Of a DNA stretch of 53,287 nucleotides, positions 1 to 10,200 are shown piece after piece (position 1 is the first letter of the stretch; each line of letters starts with the position of its first letter). The position numbers and the translations under genes are program-made. The stretch lies in contig CAMPIQ010000008.1 of assembly GCA_946886475.1 (NCBI GenBank), positions 1 through 53,287 on the forward strand, read 5' to 3'. Source of the DNA: an uncultured Chitinophagales bacterium. Lineage in GTDB: Bacteria; Bacteroidota; Bacteroidia; Chitinophagales; Chitinophagaceae. The notes beneath the pieces are model-generated. The model saw only the letters and a program-made list of their open reading frames with translations, did no database searches and had not been told where the DNA came from.

Positions 1-138
1 CTTTATGTGAATGCTACAACGCCGGCTTTTTATTTTTATGCTTCTCAAATTCTATAAGCACACCGTTAAAGTATTTTCACAACTACTTATTGATATTTCT
101 TCTACTTTCATTAATCCCAATAAAACCTCTATTGTTAT

Positions 139-2994
139 ATGAAAAAACAGAAATTGTTTCTGCTCCTGATTATGTTTTTTTCCGGTTCGCTGGCTTTTGG
201 CCAGGCCAGGCTGGTAGAAAAAGTATCTAAGAAAGAAGGCAGCCTCGTAATTCCTTACGAGAAGTATGTTTTACCAAACGGACTAACGGTAATAGTTCAC
301 GAAGATCACAGCGACCCGGTTGTGCACGTAGATGTTACGTATCATGTGGGCTCTGCACGGGAACAAATTGGCAGGTCAGGATTTGCACATTTTTTTGAAC
401 ACATGATGTTCATGGGTTCTGAAAATGCACCGGAAAAACTTCATGATAAGATCACTATTGGTGCAGGAGGTGGAAATAACGGTTCTACTAATTTTGACCG
501 CACCAATTATTATGAAACAGTTCCTTCCAATGCGCTTGAACCGGTTCTTTGGCTGGAAGCGGACCGTATGGGTTTTTTGCTCGATGCCGTTACCCAGCCA
601 AAATTTGAGGTTCAGCGTTCAACTGTGAAGAATGAAAGAGGTCAAAACTATGATAACCGCCCCTATGGGCTGGTCTATGAAAATATCATCAGGAATCTTT
701 ATCCTTATGGTCATCCGTATTCATGGCCGGTAATTGGATACCTCGAAGATCTTGATCGCAGTAATGTAAATGATCTTAAAAATTTCTTCCTTCGCTGGTA
801 TGGTCCCAATAATGCAGTTCTTACAGTAGGAGGCGATGTTAGATCAAAAGAAGTGATCCGGCTTGTTGAAAAATATTTTGGAACCATTCCGCGCGGACCT
901 GAAGTTAAACCTGTTGTTGTTGAAGATGTACAACTGGAAGGCAATCGTTACGTTTCTTATGTGGATAATTATGCAAAGCTTCCAAGGCTTACTGTTGTGT
1001 ATCCTACCGTTCCGGATTTTCACAAGGACATGCCCGCCCTTGAATGTCTTGCAGAAATATTGGGACAGGGAAAGGCATCATTGCTTTACCGGAACATGGT
1101 AAAAAAGCAGCTGGCATTACAGGCCTACGCTTCCAGTGATCTCTCTGAACTTGCAGGTGTATTCAGTTTCACTATTCAGCCGCAGGCAGGTAAGTCGCTG
1201 CCGGAAATGGAATCCCTGTTAAAGGCAACACTTGATTCGTTTGAACAAAGAGGGGTAACAGATGAAGATGTTGCGAAATTTAAAGGAAGTCTTGAATCGG
1301 CACTGATCAATAGCCTTCAAAGCGTGCAGGGTAAGGTTACCCAGCTGGCTTATTTTGAGACCTTCACCAATAACCCTAATAAAATTTCCGAACTGCTTAA
1401 GATGTACACATCTCTTACAAAAGAAGATGTAATGAGTGCTTATAATAAGTATATAAAAAACAAACCGGCAGTGATACTGAGTGTGGTTACTAAAGGTAAT
1501 GAGGCCAAGGTAGCCAGCGCTGATAATTATAAGATTGATTCTTCCGGCTATAAAGCGCCTGATTACGGATATGCCGGATTAAAATATGTGAAGGTCAGGG
1601 ATAATTTCAACCGTTTGAAGCAGCCGGCTTCCGGACCCGTTCCTTCCTTAAAAGCACCGGAATTCTGGAAAAAAGAACTGCCCAATGGAGCAAAAGTTAT
1701 TGGAACACAGAATACGGAGATCCCTGCGGTAACCATTTCTATCACTATCCCCGGCGGACACCTGGCCTCTGCCCATGATCTTTCAAAAGCCGGACTGTCC
1801 TCATTCTTTGTAAAAATGATGAACGAGGATACAAAGAATTATACCGCAGAACAACTTGCCATTGAACTTGAAAAAATGGGCAGCAATATCAACATCGGTT
1901 CAGGCATTGATGGCGTTACCTATACTGTTCAAACCCTGAAAAAAAACCTTGACCGGACACTGGTTCTATTGCAGGAAAAAATGTTTAACCCCAAATTCAG
2001 TAATGATGCATTTGAAAGGATACAGTCACAAACATTGCAGAATTTCAGGTTGCAAAAAGCACAGCCTTCAGCAGTGGCTTCAACTGTTTTTGCAAAACTG
2101 AATTATGGAGCGGAACATATTTTAGGCATCAGCCAGGAAGGCACGGAAGCCACCATTAAAAAGATCAGCCTGGATGATATAAAAAGTTATTACAACAATT
2201 ATATGACATCGCAGGATGCACGTGTTGTGATAGTTGGTGACATCAGGCAGGAAGAGGTTTTACCTAAACTTACATTCCTGGATAAATTACCACGGAAGAA
2301 AATCAGTTTGCCTGCACCCGCCCCGGTTCCTGTTGTTGATAAAACAAAGGTTTACCTGGTAGATGTTCCGGGGGCAGCACAATCAGAATTCAGGATTGGT
2401 TATGCAACCGGAATGAAGTATGATCCTACAGGTGATTATTACAAAGCCTATTTAATGAACTATCCCATAGGTACCGGGTTTACAAGCAGGTTGAATCAAA
2501 CCCTGAGAGAAACAAAGGGATGGACATATGGCGCGAGAAGTAGTTTTTCTTCTGATAAATATGGAGGGATCTTCTCTTTTAGTTCAGGCATCAGGGCAGA
2601 CGTTACCGATAGCGCGCTTGCAGAAGTGATGCGCGAGTTCAATGATTACCGCCTAAATGGTCCTTCGGCGGAAGAAGTTGATTTTATGAAAAATGCAGTG
2701 GCACAAAGTGAGGCATTGAATTATGAATCAGCATTCCAGAAAGCAGCTTTCATCCGCAGGATACTGGAGTATGAGCTTTCTCCGGATTTTGTAAAAAAGC
2801 AAAACAAGATTTTGCAAAACATAACCGCTGAACAAATGAAAATAATAGCCGGTCAATATCTGGAACCTGCAAAGTTGAATATTCTTCTGGTTGGCGATAA
2901 GGAAAAGATATATGAAGGAGTGAAGAAGCTTGGATATGAGATCGTGGAGCTGGATGCGGATGGGAACAGGGTGGAAGCGAAGAAGGCATTTTAA
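139..2994 (+). CDS. secreted M16 family zinc metallopeptidase, fused two-half form
   Basis: This is a 951-residue pitrilysin/insulinase-family zinc protease. The N-terminus is a signal peptide ending near the FGQ at residues 20-22, so it acts in the periplasm or outer envelope. The inverted zinc motif HFFEH lies at residues 84-88 and the third ligand is Glu166 in NERGQN. The C-terminal half repeats the M16 fold without an HxxEH motif but keeps the Arg/Tyr region (SRLNQTLRETKGWTYGARS) that helps bind substrate in this family. In many bacteria these two halves are separate subunits; here they are one chain. It probably degrades peptides and stands alone. The specific substrate is unknown. Confidence 0.93.
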   Translation: MKKQKLFLLLIMFFSGSLAFGQARLVEKVSKKEGSLVIPYEKYVLPNGLTVIVHEDHSDPVVHVDVTYHVGSAREQIGRSGFAHFFEHMMFMGSENAPEKLHDKITIGAGGGNNGSTNFDRTNYYETVPSNALEPVLWLEADRMGFLLDAVTQPKFEVQRSTVKNERGQNYDNRPYGLVYENIIRNLYPYGHPYSWPVIGYLEDLDRSNVNDLKNFFLRWYGPNNAVLTVGGDVRSKEVIRLVEKYFGTIPRGPEVKPVVVEDVQLEGNRYVSYVDNYAKLPRLTVVYPTVPDFHKDMPALECLAEILGQGKASLLYRNMVKKQLALQAYASSDLSELAGVFSFTIQPQAGKSLPEMESLLKATLDSFEQRGVTDEDVAKFKGSLESALINSLQSVQGKVTQLAYFETFTNNPNKISELLKMYTSLTKEDVMSAYNKYIKNKPAVILSVVTKGNEAKVASADNYKIDSSGYKAPDYGYAGLKYVKVRDNFNRLKQPASGPVPSLKAPEFWKKELPNGAKVIGTQNTEIPAVTISITIPGGHLASAHDLSKAGLSSFFVKMMNEDTKNYTAEQLAIELEKMGSNINIGSGIDGVTYTVQTLKKNLDRTLVLLQEKMFNPKFSNDAFERIQSQTLQNFRLQKAQPSAVASTVFAKLNYGAEHILGISQEGTEATIKKISLDDIKSYYNNYMTSQDARVVIVGDIRQEEVLPKLTFLDKLPRKKISLPAPAPVPVVDKTKVYLVDVPGAAQSEFRIGYATGMKYDPTGDYYKAYLMNYPIGTGFTSRLNQTLRETKGWTYGARSSFSSDKYGGIFSFSSGIRADVTDSALAEVMREFNDYRLNGPSAEEVDFMKNAVAQSEALNYESAFQKAAFIRRILEYELSPDFVKKQNKILQNITAEQMKIIAGQYLEPAKLNILLVGDKEKIYEGVKKLGYEIVELDADGNRVEAKKAF

Positions 2995-3067
2995 TATTGG
3001 TCTGGATATCCTGTTAAGTTGAAGTACCGTGAAGGCAGATGTGAAATAACGATGGTATTTTTAGAAG

Positions 3068-3165
3068 GTTGATTGGTTGACAGGCAGGGGTCAGTGTATT
3101 AGTTGATATGTTTCAGGTATACTTAGTATCAACTATTCACCTGGTCAACCTGTTAACATATCAAC
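3068..3165. repeat. GTTGA-type intergenic repeat, inverted pair
   Basis: Two roughly 40-nt arms, 3068-3110 and the reverse complement of 3126-3165, resemble each other. Both begin GTTGAT, carry TTrACAGG, and end in TAGTTGATA. The outermost exact match is AGTTGATATG (3101-3110) with CATATCAACT (3157-3166). A third copy lies at 14466-14503. The pair could fold into a long imperfect hairpin just upstream of the oxidoreductase gene. No function is visible. Confidence 0.55.
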
Positions 3166-3172
3166 TTTAAAC

Positions 3173-3180
3173 TACTTTTG
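3173..3180 (+). promoter_or_regulatory. -7 promoter box TACTTTTG
   Basis: This is an exact match to the Bacteroidota -7 element TAnnTTTG. Only 4 nt separate it from the ATG at 3185, so transcription would start at or next to the start codon. No clear -33 TTG is present at the usual distance. Confidence 0.5.
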
Positions 3181-3184
3181 CACA

Positions 3185-5029
3185 ATGGAACGTAAGCAGG
3201 AAATACTACAGGATGTAGTTATAAAATTTGCCGGGGACAGCGGTGACGGCATGCAGCTAACAGGTACACAGTTTACCAATAATACTGCTATGCTGGGATC
3301 AGACCTGTCTACTTTTCCGGATTTTCCGGCCGAGATCAGAGCGCCTCAGGGAACACTTCCAGGCGTAAGTGGCTACCAGCTGCGTTTTTCCAGCGACAGC
3401 ATTTATACGCCGGGAGATACCCTCGATGTTTTAGTGGCCATGAATGCAGCCGCACTGAAAACAAATATCAAAGCACTCAGGAAAGGGGGAAAGATCATTG
3501 TGAACACGGATGGATTTGATGCTAAAAATCTACGGCTTGCCAACTATCCCGATGGTGTTAACCCAATTGAAGATGATTCGCTTCAGGGCTATGAACTGAT
3601 CCGCATGGATATTACCAAAATGACCCGTGAAGCATTGAAGGATTATCAGATGGGAACCAAAGAAAAAGACCGGGCCAAAAACATGTTTGTACTTGGGTTT
3701 TTATACTGGATGTACGGACGTGATATGAATAATACCGAAAAATTCATCCAGGATAAATTTGCTAAAAAGCCTGATATACTTGAAAGCAATTTAAAAGCAT
3801 TGCGTGCCGGTTATAATTATGGCGATACCACTGAAACCTTTACCACCCAGTACAAGGTGGAGAAAGCAAAAATTGAAGCCGGGTCGTACAGAAGCATAAT
3901 GGGTAACCAGGCATTGGCTTACGGACTCATAGCCGCATCGGTTAAAAGCGGTCTTACCATATTTTTAGGAACCTATCCCATTACACCTGCATCAGATATT
4001 CTTCATGAACTAAGCAGGCATAAAAATTTTGGCATCAAAACCTTCCAGGCAGAAGATGAAATTTCAGGAATTACTTCAGCCATTGGTGCAAGTTATGGTG
4101 GCCATATTGGAATAACCAGCACATCAGGTCCGGGCATGGCATTGAAATCTGAAGCCATGGGACTGGCCATGATGCTTGAAATTCCACTTCTTATAATAGA
4201 TATCCAGAGAGGCGGGCCATCAACAGGCCTTCCAACTAAAACGGAACAGAGCGACCTGCTTCAGGCCTATTATGGAAGAAATGGAGAATCGCCAATGCCC
4301 ATAATATCGGCTTCTTCGCCAGCCGACTGTTTTGAAGTGGCCTACGAAGCAGTACGCATAGCAGTGGAACATATGACCCCTGTGATCTTATTGAGTGATG
4401 GTTATATTGCCAATGGAGCTGAACCCTGGAAGTATCCTTCCGAAGAAGATCTTCAAAGCATACATGTAAATTTCAAAACAGACCTGGGTCACGGTGAAAC
4501 TAAATTCCAGCCCTATCAGAGAGATGAGAAACTGGTAAGACCCTGGGCGCTGCCCGGTACGGCCGGATTGGAACACCGTATTGGCGGACTTGAAAAAGAG
4601 AACATTACTGGAAATGTTAGCTATGATCCTGAGAACCACCAGTTGATGGTAAAGATCAGGCAGGAGAAAGTAGATAAAATAGCCGATCATATTCCTGAAC
4701 TGAAACTTGACAACGGACCTGTTGAAGGTGATGTTCTGGTATTGGGATGGGGCTCAACCTATGGAGTGATAAAGACCGCTGTTGAACAATTACTGCAGGA
4801 AGGGAAATCTGTTGCGCATGCCCATCTCCGTTATGTACGTCCATTTCCAAGGAATCTTGGAAGCATTCTGTCAAAGTATAAAACAATATTGATCCCCGAG
4901 ATCAACAATGGGCAGCTCATTAAGATCATCCGCGATCAATACCTGGTTGATGCAAAAGCGTACAATAAGATCATGGGTGTACCAATTACAAAAACGGAGC
5001 TGGTGGAAGCGATTAAGTTGTATTTGTAA
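3185..5029 (+). CDS. korA: 2-oxoacid:ferredoxin oxidoreductase subunit alpha (fused gamma-alpha)
   Basis: This 614-residue subunit belongs to a 2-oxoglutarate (or related 2-oxoacid):acceptor oxidoreductase, which oxidatively decarboxylates a 2-oxoacid to acyl-CoA and reduces ferredoxin. The first ~190 residues form the gamma domain (GDSGDG at 17-22). The pyrimidine-binding domain follows, with GTYPITPASD near residue 265 and TSGPGMALKSE, then the C-terminal PFOR domain II. There are no CxxC iron-sulfur motifs, as expected for an alpha chain. The beta subunit, which carries thiamine diphosphate and a cluster, normally follows directly. Here the next gene is convergent and unrelated, so the partner must be encoded elsewhere. 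The exact substrate (Kor versus other 2-oxoacids) is inferred from overall similarity. Confidence 0.88.
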   Translation: MERKQEILQDVVIKFAGDSGDGMQLTGTQFTNNTAMLGSDLSTFPDFPAEIRAPQGTLPGVSGYQLRFSSDSIYTPGDTLDVLVAMNAAALKTNIKALRKGGKIIVNTDGFDAKNLRLANYPDGVNPIEDDSLQGYELIRMDITKMTREALKDYQMGTKEKDRAKNMFVLGFLYWMYGRDMNNTEKFIQDKFAKKPDILESNLKALRAGYNYGDTTETFTTQYKVEKAKIEAGSYRSIMGNQALAYGLIAASVKSGLTIFLGTYPITPASDILHELSRHKNFGIKTFQAEDEISGITSAIGASYGGHIGITSTSGPGMALKSEAMGLAMMLEIPLLIIDIQRGGPSTGLPTKTEQSDLLQAYYGRNGESPMPIISASSPADCFEVAYEAVRIAVEHMTPVILLSDGYIANGAEPWKYPSEEDLQSIHVNFKTDLGHGETKFQPYQRDEKLVRPWALPGTAGLEHRIGGLEKENITGNVSYDPENHQLMVKIRQEKVDKIADHIPELKLDNGPVEGDVLVLGWGSTYGVIKTAVEQLLQEGKSVAHAHLRYVRPFPRNLGSILSKYKTILIPEINNGQLIKIIRDQYLVDAKAYNKIMGVPITKTELVEAIKLYL

Positions 5030-5097
5030 ATTCAAAATGTAAAATTCAAAAGCCAGCGTTTGATGCTTCTATGTTTTTTACATCTTGAATTTTGAAT
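5030..5097. terminator. AT-rich inverted repeat between convergent genes
   Basis: ATTCAAAAT at 5030-5038 pairs with ATTTTGAAT at 5089-5097. An inner ATGTAAAA/TTTTTTACAT pair lies within it, with a small bulge. It sits between the 3' ends of two convergent genes and is probably a bidirectional terminator. It is AT-rich, so the strength is uncertain. Confidence 0.45.
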
Positions 5098-5099
5098 CA

Positions 5100-6362
5100 T
5101 CAATAATCAATCACCGGCGTGGTACCTCCAGTAGTTCCCGACATGCTATAGATGGCTGAAATGCCAAAAGCAACTACCGCCAGGATCATTCCCCACATGA
5201 ATATGGTATAAGAGATCCTCAGATATTTATATTTGCGGGCCAGTACCACACCAAGGAAATATATATCCTTGATCATACTGTTATACAGGTATTCGCGGTC
5301 CTTCAGCATCTCATTCATTGCCCAGTTATATTCATCCAGCTGCATCCGGTGAAAGTTACCAAAGAACAAAAGGTTGGTCTTTTTGTTACGGATATCATCT
5401 TCAGTAAACTTTCCCTTGTTTACAGAAGGCCTGGTGGCAAGTATGGCGAAAATGATGGATAAAAGACAAACAGCCAGTAATATAACTGTAGGTATGATAT
5501 ATTGCGGATAAAAAGCTAACCTTGCTATCAATACCGTAAGTGAAATGGAAAGTATGATTGAATTCACGGAGATCATGATGTTTCCTTTTCCATCCGCAAG
5601 CGAGCTCAGTTCAAAATGGTTGTTGGAGGTAGTCCTGAACATGGTTTGAATTCCACGCTCCGTATTTTTTTGTTGTTGTTTAAGGTCAATATCAATTTTA
5701 CTGCTCTCATATACATAAGGAAAGGTTTCTTCTGTTTCTTCTGGCTCGCGGTCTTTCTTTCCCTGTTTCTTTTTCTGAAGTAAAAGAAGGTTCTCATATT
5801 TTTTGGGTTCGAGCACTTCCTTTCCGTATTCAGTAAAATATTTATGATTGGAAAGGAACTCAATATTATTTTTCCTCCATTCTTTTTTATCGATCTTATG
5901 ACCCAGAAGCGTTTCCTGCTCCTGTTTTAGTAATTGGTTACGGGCTTTAAAGTCTTCCGTAGCCAGATGAAAAAGGTCGGCGTCGCACAGAATCTTCTCA
6001 ACCTGGTTTACTGGTGACTGAGGCATCCTTGTGGCCTGGATGCAGGAACCTACTTTTTGTATAATCTCTTCATCCACATGATGATCCCTCAAAAAGCCCG
6101 AAGCTATCCTGATGCTTTCTTCTTCGTGCCCGGAAGCGCTGCCAAGTGAATATCCCGTATCGTGAAACCATGCTGCAAGAATCAGGATAAACCGTTCAGC
6201 ATCCTCCAGCTGGAAATGATCTGCTATCTGGCTGCAGGCCTGGGCAACATCTTCGGTATGATCGAGGTTGTGAAATACAAAACCAGGATCCACTTTATGG
6301 GTGTAAAATTCTGTAACATAATTACGTGCCGCGGATAAAATTTGTTCCTGGGTATCATTCAT
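5100..6362 (-). CDS. HD-domain protein fused to a Pycsar-type transmembrane effector domain
   Basis: This is a 420-residue two-part protein. Residues ~1-135 are an HD phosphohydrolase domain with His35, the His67-Asp68 doublet in AAWFHDTGY, HE at 79-80 and CDADL at 126-130. A charged Lys/Glu linker (about 190-235) precedes the membrane part. That part has RGIQTMFRTTSNNHFELSSL followed by ADGKGNIMISVNSIILS, the pattern of the PycTM/DUF5706 effector family, with membrane helices near 262-284, 288-309 and 384-406. In Pycsar defence such a domain is triggered by a cyclic pyrimidine nucleotide made by a uridylate/cytidylate cyclase. No cyclase lies in this window, so the trigger is unknown. The ATG at 6362 was chosen over an in-frame upstream extension because it begins directly before the folded domain. 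Confidence 0.8.
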   Translation of the reverse strand: MNDTQEQILSAARNYVTEFYTHKVDPGFVFHNLDHTEDVAQACSQIADHFQLEDAERFILILAAWFHDTGYSLGSASGHEEESIRIASGFLRDHHVDEEIIQKVGSCIQATRMPQSPVNQVEKILCDADLFHLATEDFKARNQLLKQEQETLLGHKIDKKEWRKNNIEFLSNHKYFTEYGKEVLEPKKYENLLLLQKKKQGKKDREPEETEETFPYVYESSKIDIDLKQQQKNTERGIQTMFRTTSNNHFELSSLADGKGNIMISVNSIILSISLTVLIARLAFYPQYIIPTVILLAVCLLSIIFAILATRPSVNKGKFTEDDIRNKKTNLLFFGNFHRMQLDEYNWAMNEMLKDREYLYNSMIKDIYFLGVVLARKYKYLRISYTIFMWGMILAVVAFGISAIYSMSGTTGGTTPVIDY

Positions 6363-6394
6363 GTGGTGCGTTGTTTGATAAGTAAAAATATACC
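6363..6394. promoter_or_regulatory. 32-bp divergent promoter region
   Basis: Only 32 bp separate the start codons of the HD-Pycsar gene (minus) and the SdiA-regulated lipoprotein (plus). On the minus strand the sequence TATATTTTTAC resembles a -7 box, with one mismatch to TAnnTTTG. The two genes must share or overlap control signals. Confidence 0.4.
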
Positions 6395-7276
6395 ATGATA
6401 AAGAAGTTAATTCAAACTGAGTGCCCGCTTTGCCTGATAAGCATCGTTTGTGCTCTAACGTTACTGTCTGGCTGTGATCTTCAGAGTTATAATTCACCTT
6501 CAGGGTACGATCTTGAGCAACCCCAAAAATCTGAATTGGGAAAAGTTCTCAACGAAATCTCTGGTATCAGCTATAATTCCAATGATAGTTCATTACTGGC
6601 AATTGCAGACAGCAAAAAGAAAGTTTTCGAGATCAATCTTACTAAACAAAGGCTCAGGGATTATACCCAGGATATCATTGGTCCCGACCAGGATATTGAA
6701 GATATTGTTAATATGGAAACGGCTCTTTATCTGCTGAGCAGCAAAGGACTTATTTACGAAGTTCCGTTAAATAGCGGTAATGATACATCTCTTGTTCGTC
6801 CCTACCCCTTTTTCTCTACAGGCAAGAATGATTTTGAAACCATGTACTATGACAAAGATGCAAACGGACTCATCATTTTATGCAAGTCCTGCGAATCTGA
6901 CAAAGGCTTTCAAAAAAGAAGCGCTTACCGCTTCGACCTGCAGTCAAAACAATTTGATACCACGGCCTATTATTCCATTAGTACCAATGAAGTAAAGGCC
7001 ATGCTCAAGGATGAAGATGCCAAATTCGATCCTTCTGCTGGTCGAATCCACCCTTTAAATAATAAGCTCTATATACTTTCATCCGCAGGCCAGCTGCTGG
7101 TGATTGCCGATAAAAATGGCAAACCACTTGAAGCATTCAAATTAAACCCCGACGACCATCCTCAGGCAGAGGGCATTGCTTTTGCACCCAATGGTGACAT
7201 GTATATTACCAATGAGGGCAAATATGGTTCACCAACCCTTCAGGTATTCAGGTACCAACAGGCTAAGAAAAAATAA
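6395..7276 (+). CDS. SdiA-regulated family beta-propeller lipoprotein
   Basis: This 293-residue lipoprotein has a signal peptide and lipobox LLSGC with Cys27, so it is probably anchored in the outer membrane. The mature part matches the SdiA-regulated domain, a beta-propeller related to phytase-like proteins. It shows repeated blade motifs such as EISGISYNSNDSSLLAIAD, DIEDIVNMETALYLLSS and AEGIAFAPNGDMYITNEGKYG. Its biochemical activity is not established. The following phosphoesterase gene starts 10 nt after its stop, so the two are probably co-transcribed. Together with that gene it suggests a role in surface phosphate or phospho-ester metabolism, which is inference. Confidence 0.75.
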   Translation: MIKKLIQTECPLCLISIVCALTLLSGCDLQSYNSPSGYDLEQPQKSELGKVLNEISGISYNSNDSSLLAIADSKKKVFEINLTKQRLRDYTQDIIGPDQDIEDIVNMETALYLLSSKGLIYEVPLNSGNDTSLVRPYPFFSTGKNDFETMYYDKDANGLIILCKSCESDKGFQKRSAYRFDLQSKQFDTTAYYSISTNEVKAMLKDEDAKFDPSAGRIHPLNNKLYILSSAGQLLVIADKNGKPLEAFKLNPDDHPQAEGIAFAPNGDMYITNEGKYGSPTLQVFRYQQAKKK

Positions 7277-7286
7277 ACAGGCATCC

Positions 7287-10200
7287 ATGAAACGATTTGT
7301 TATTTACTTACTTATTACACTATGCACGGTTACAGGTTTTTCCCAATTACCTGATACTACAGGCGTTCCCGATACCATCAACCAGCGCATTTTCCTTGTG
7401 GGTGATGCCGGTGAATTACAGGGAACAACCCATCCGGTTATGGACTGGCTTACCAAAAATGTAAACTGGGACGATGAGAAACATACGCTTCTCTTTCTTG
7501 GAGATAATATTTATCCCTATGGCCTGCCGCTGGAAGGCGACCCCACCTATGATATTTCAAAAAAGATCCTTGACTATCAGATCAATGTGGTAAAAGGTAA
7601 AAAGGCAAAATCTTATTTTATTCCTGGCAACCACGACTGGCGTAATGGAAAACAGGGCGGCTGGCAGCAGGTTTTAAATCAGCAGGATTATATTAATGGC
7701 CTGGAAGAAAAAAATATCGAGGCCTGGCCACACAATGGATGCCCGGGTCCTGTTGAAATTGAAGTAACCGATAAAGTGGTAATGGCCCTAATTGACAGTC
7801 AGTGGTTTTTGTATGTTCACGATAAGCCAGGTCCCGGTTCTAACTGCGACTCCAAAACACTTGAGGAATTTCAGGTTCAGCTGGCCGAAATTGCCAGAGC
7901 GCATCCCAATCAATTACTCATTGTTGCCATGCATCATCCGCCATATACCTATGGGGTACACGGTGGCGATTTTACCTGGAAGGATCACATATTTCCCCTA
8001 ACGGCCATCCATCCCAAATTATACATTCCACTCCCGGTTCTGGGATCTGTTTATCCAATAACAAGAGGCATATTTGGTAATATCCAGGATGTAAGGCATC
8101 CGTTGTACAGAACCATGTCCAATACCATAATAGAAGCTATTAAGGACCATCCAAATCCTATTGTTGTGGCTGGTCACGACCATAGTCTTCAATATATCCT
8201 TAAGGACAGTATACCTTATGTTGTTAGCGGAGCTGGCGTGAAGTCAACAAGGGCTAAAGAAGCAGATGACCTTCTTTTCTCTGATCTTAACCTGGGCTTT
8301 TCTGTAATAGAAGTGTGGAACAGCGGAAAAGTAGACCTCAAATTTTACAATATTTATAGTCCCGGTTTTGAAACACCAACATTTTCAACTCCACTGAAAT
8401 CGGTTGTACAGGTTACCAGGCAGGCTACTATGGATACTACCAGGCCTGTTTTTGATTCGGTGGTGGTAGTTGCCGCTAATCCGGAACTGGAAGCAGGCTG
8501 GTTTAAAAAGTTGCTGGTAGGTGAAAATTACAGGGATGAATGGACCCAGCCCATAAAAGTTGAAGTACTGGATCTTTCAAAAGAATATGGCGGACTTACA
8601 CCAACCAAACAGGGTGGAGGTAAACAAACCAAGAGCTTAAGGGTGGAAGATAGCCTTGGAAGGGAATGGTCACTGCGTTCAGTTGAAAAAGATCCCACGG
8701 CTGCCATACCTCCTGATCTCAGGCAGACTTTTGTAAAAGATCTGGTAAGGGATGGCATTTCAGCTTCTTATCCTTACGGATCTCTCTCAATGGAAACCTT
8801 TTCAAAAGCTGCAGGTATTCCATATTTGAAAAACAGGTTGGTTTACCTTCCCGACGATCCCCGGCTTGACAGGTTCAGAGCTGACTTTAAAAATATGATC
8901 GCCCTGATGGAAGAAAGAGTGCCACCAGGCGTAGAAAAAACGGATAATACCGATGAAGTGGTGCTGAAAATGGCAAAAGACAATGATGACAGGGTGGACC
9001 AGAGGCGCGTATTAAAGGCAAGAATCCTTGATAATTTTGTTATGGACCTTGACCGTCATGAAGGACAGTGGGAATGGGCTACCAGGGATACGGGTAAAGG
9101 AAAGATATACTACCCCATTCCAAAAGACAGGGACCAGGTATTTTATACCAACCAGGGTCTCATTCCAAAATTTGCCAGAAAACCATGGTTTGCACCGGAA
9201 CTTCAGGGATTCAGGGCCAACGCTATTAATATTAAAACCTTTAATAAGGCTGCACGCAATTTTGACAGGGCCTTCCTCAACCAGCTTACCGAAGAAGACT
9301 GGCGGAAACAGGTGGATAGTTTTCTGGTAACCATGACTGATGAGGTAATTGAAGAAGCATTGCACAAACAGCCTCCGGAAATTCATAAGTATTCAATGGA
9401 TGATATCATCAGCACTTTGAAGGAAAGAAGGAAATACCTGGCCGGTGAAATGATGGAATACTACAGGTTTATTTCAAAAACGGTTACCGTAGTGGGATCC
9501 AACCAGCGGGAACTTTTTACCATACTCAAGAGTGATAATGGTTTTGTTAGGGTGAAAGTGAATAAAATTGATAAGGACAGTAATATTTCTTCGGTTATGT
9601 ATGACCGTTTATTCGACCCTGAAGTTACCGATGAACTAAGATTGTATGGCCTGAATGATGACGACCGTTTTGAAATTTCCGGTGGACCAACTCCAATAAA
9701 AATAAGAGTGATAGGTGGTTCGGGTGACGATGTATTCACTAACACAGGCACAGGCAAGAGAATAAAGCTCTACGATGCTTCATTTGAAAAGAATGTGATC
9801 AATGGCGATTTTCGTGAGCATATAAAACCCGATCCGCAGGTAAACAGTTACAACCGGTTGAATTTTAAATATGATTTCTTCAACCCCGGATTCAGATTCG
9901 AATACAATATTGATGATGGATTATTTGTGGGATACGAGATCATGTATACCAAGCAGGGTTTCCGGAAAGAACCCCATGCCATGCGTCAGTATATTTCCGG
10001 AGCGCGTGCATTTAAAACAGGTTCCCTTCATTTCAAGTACCAGGCCGATTTTGTAGACGTGATCGGTACAAATGACCTGGTGATCGACGCAGATTTCAAG
10101 GCGCCGGTAAATGTTACCAACTTTTATGGCATTGGGAATGATACCCGGATAGATGAAAGTATTACGGATAAGGTTCAGTTTTACAGGGCGCGTTATAATA

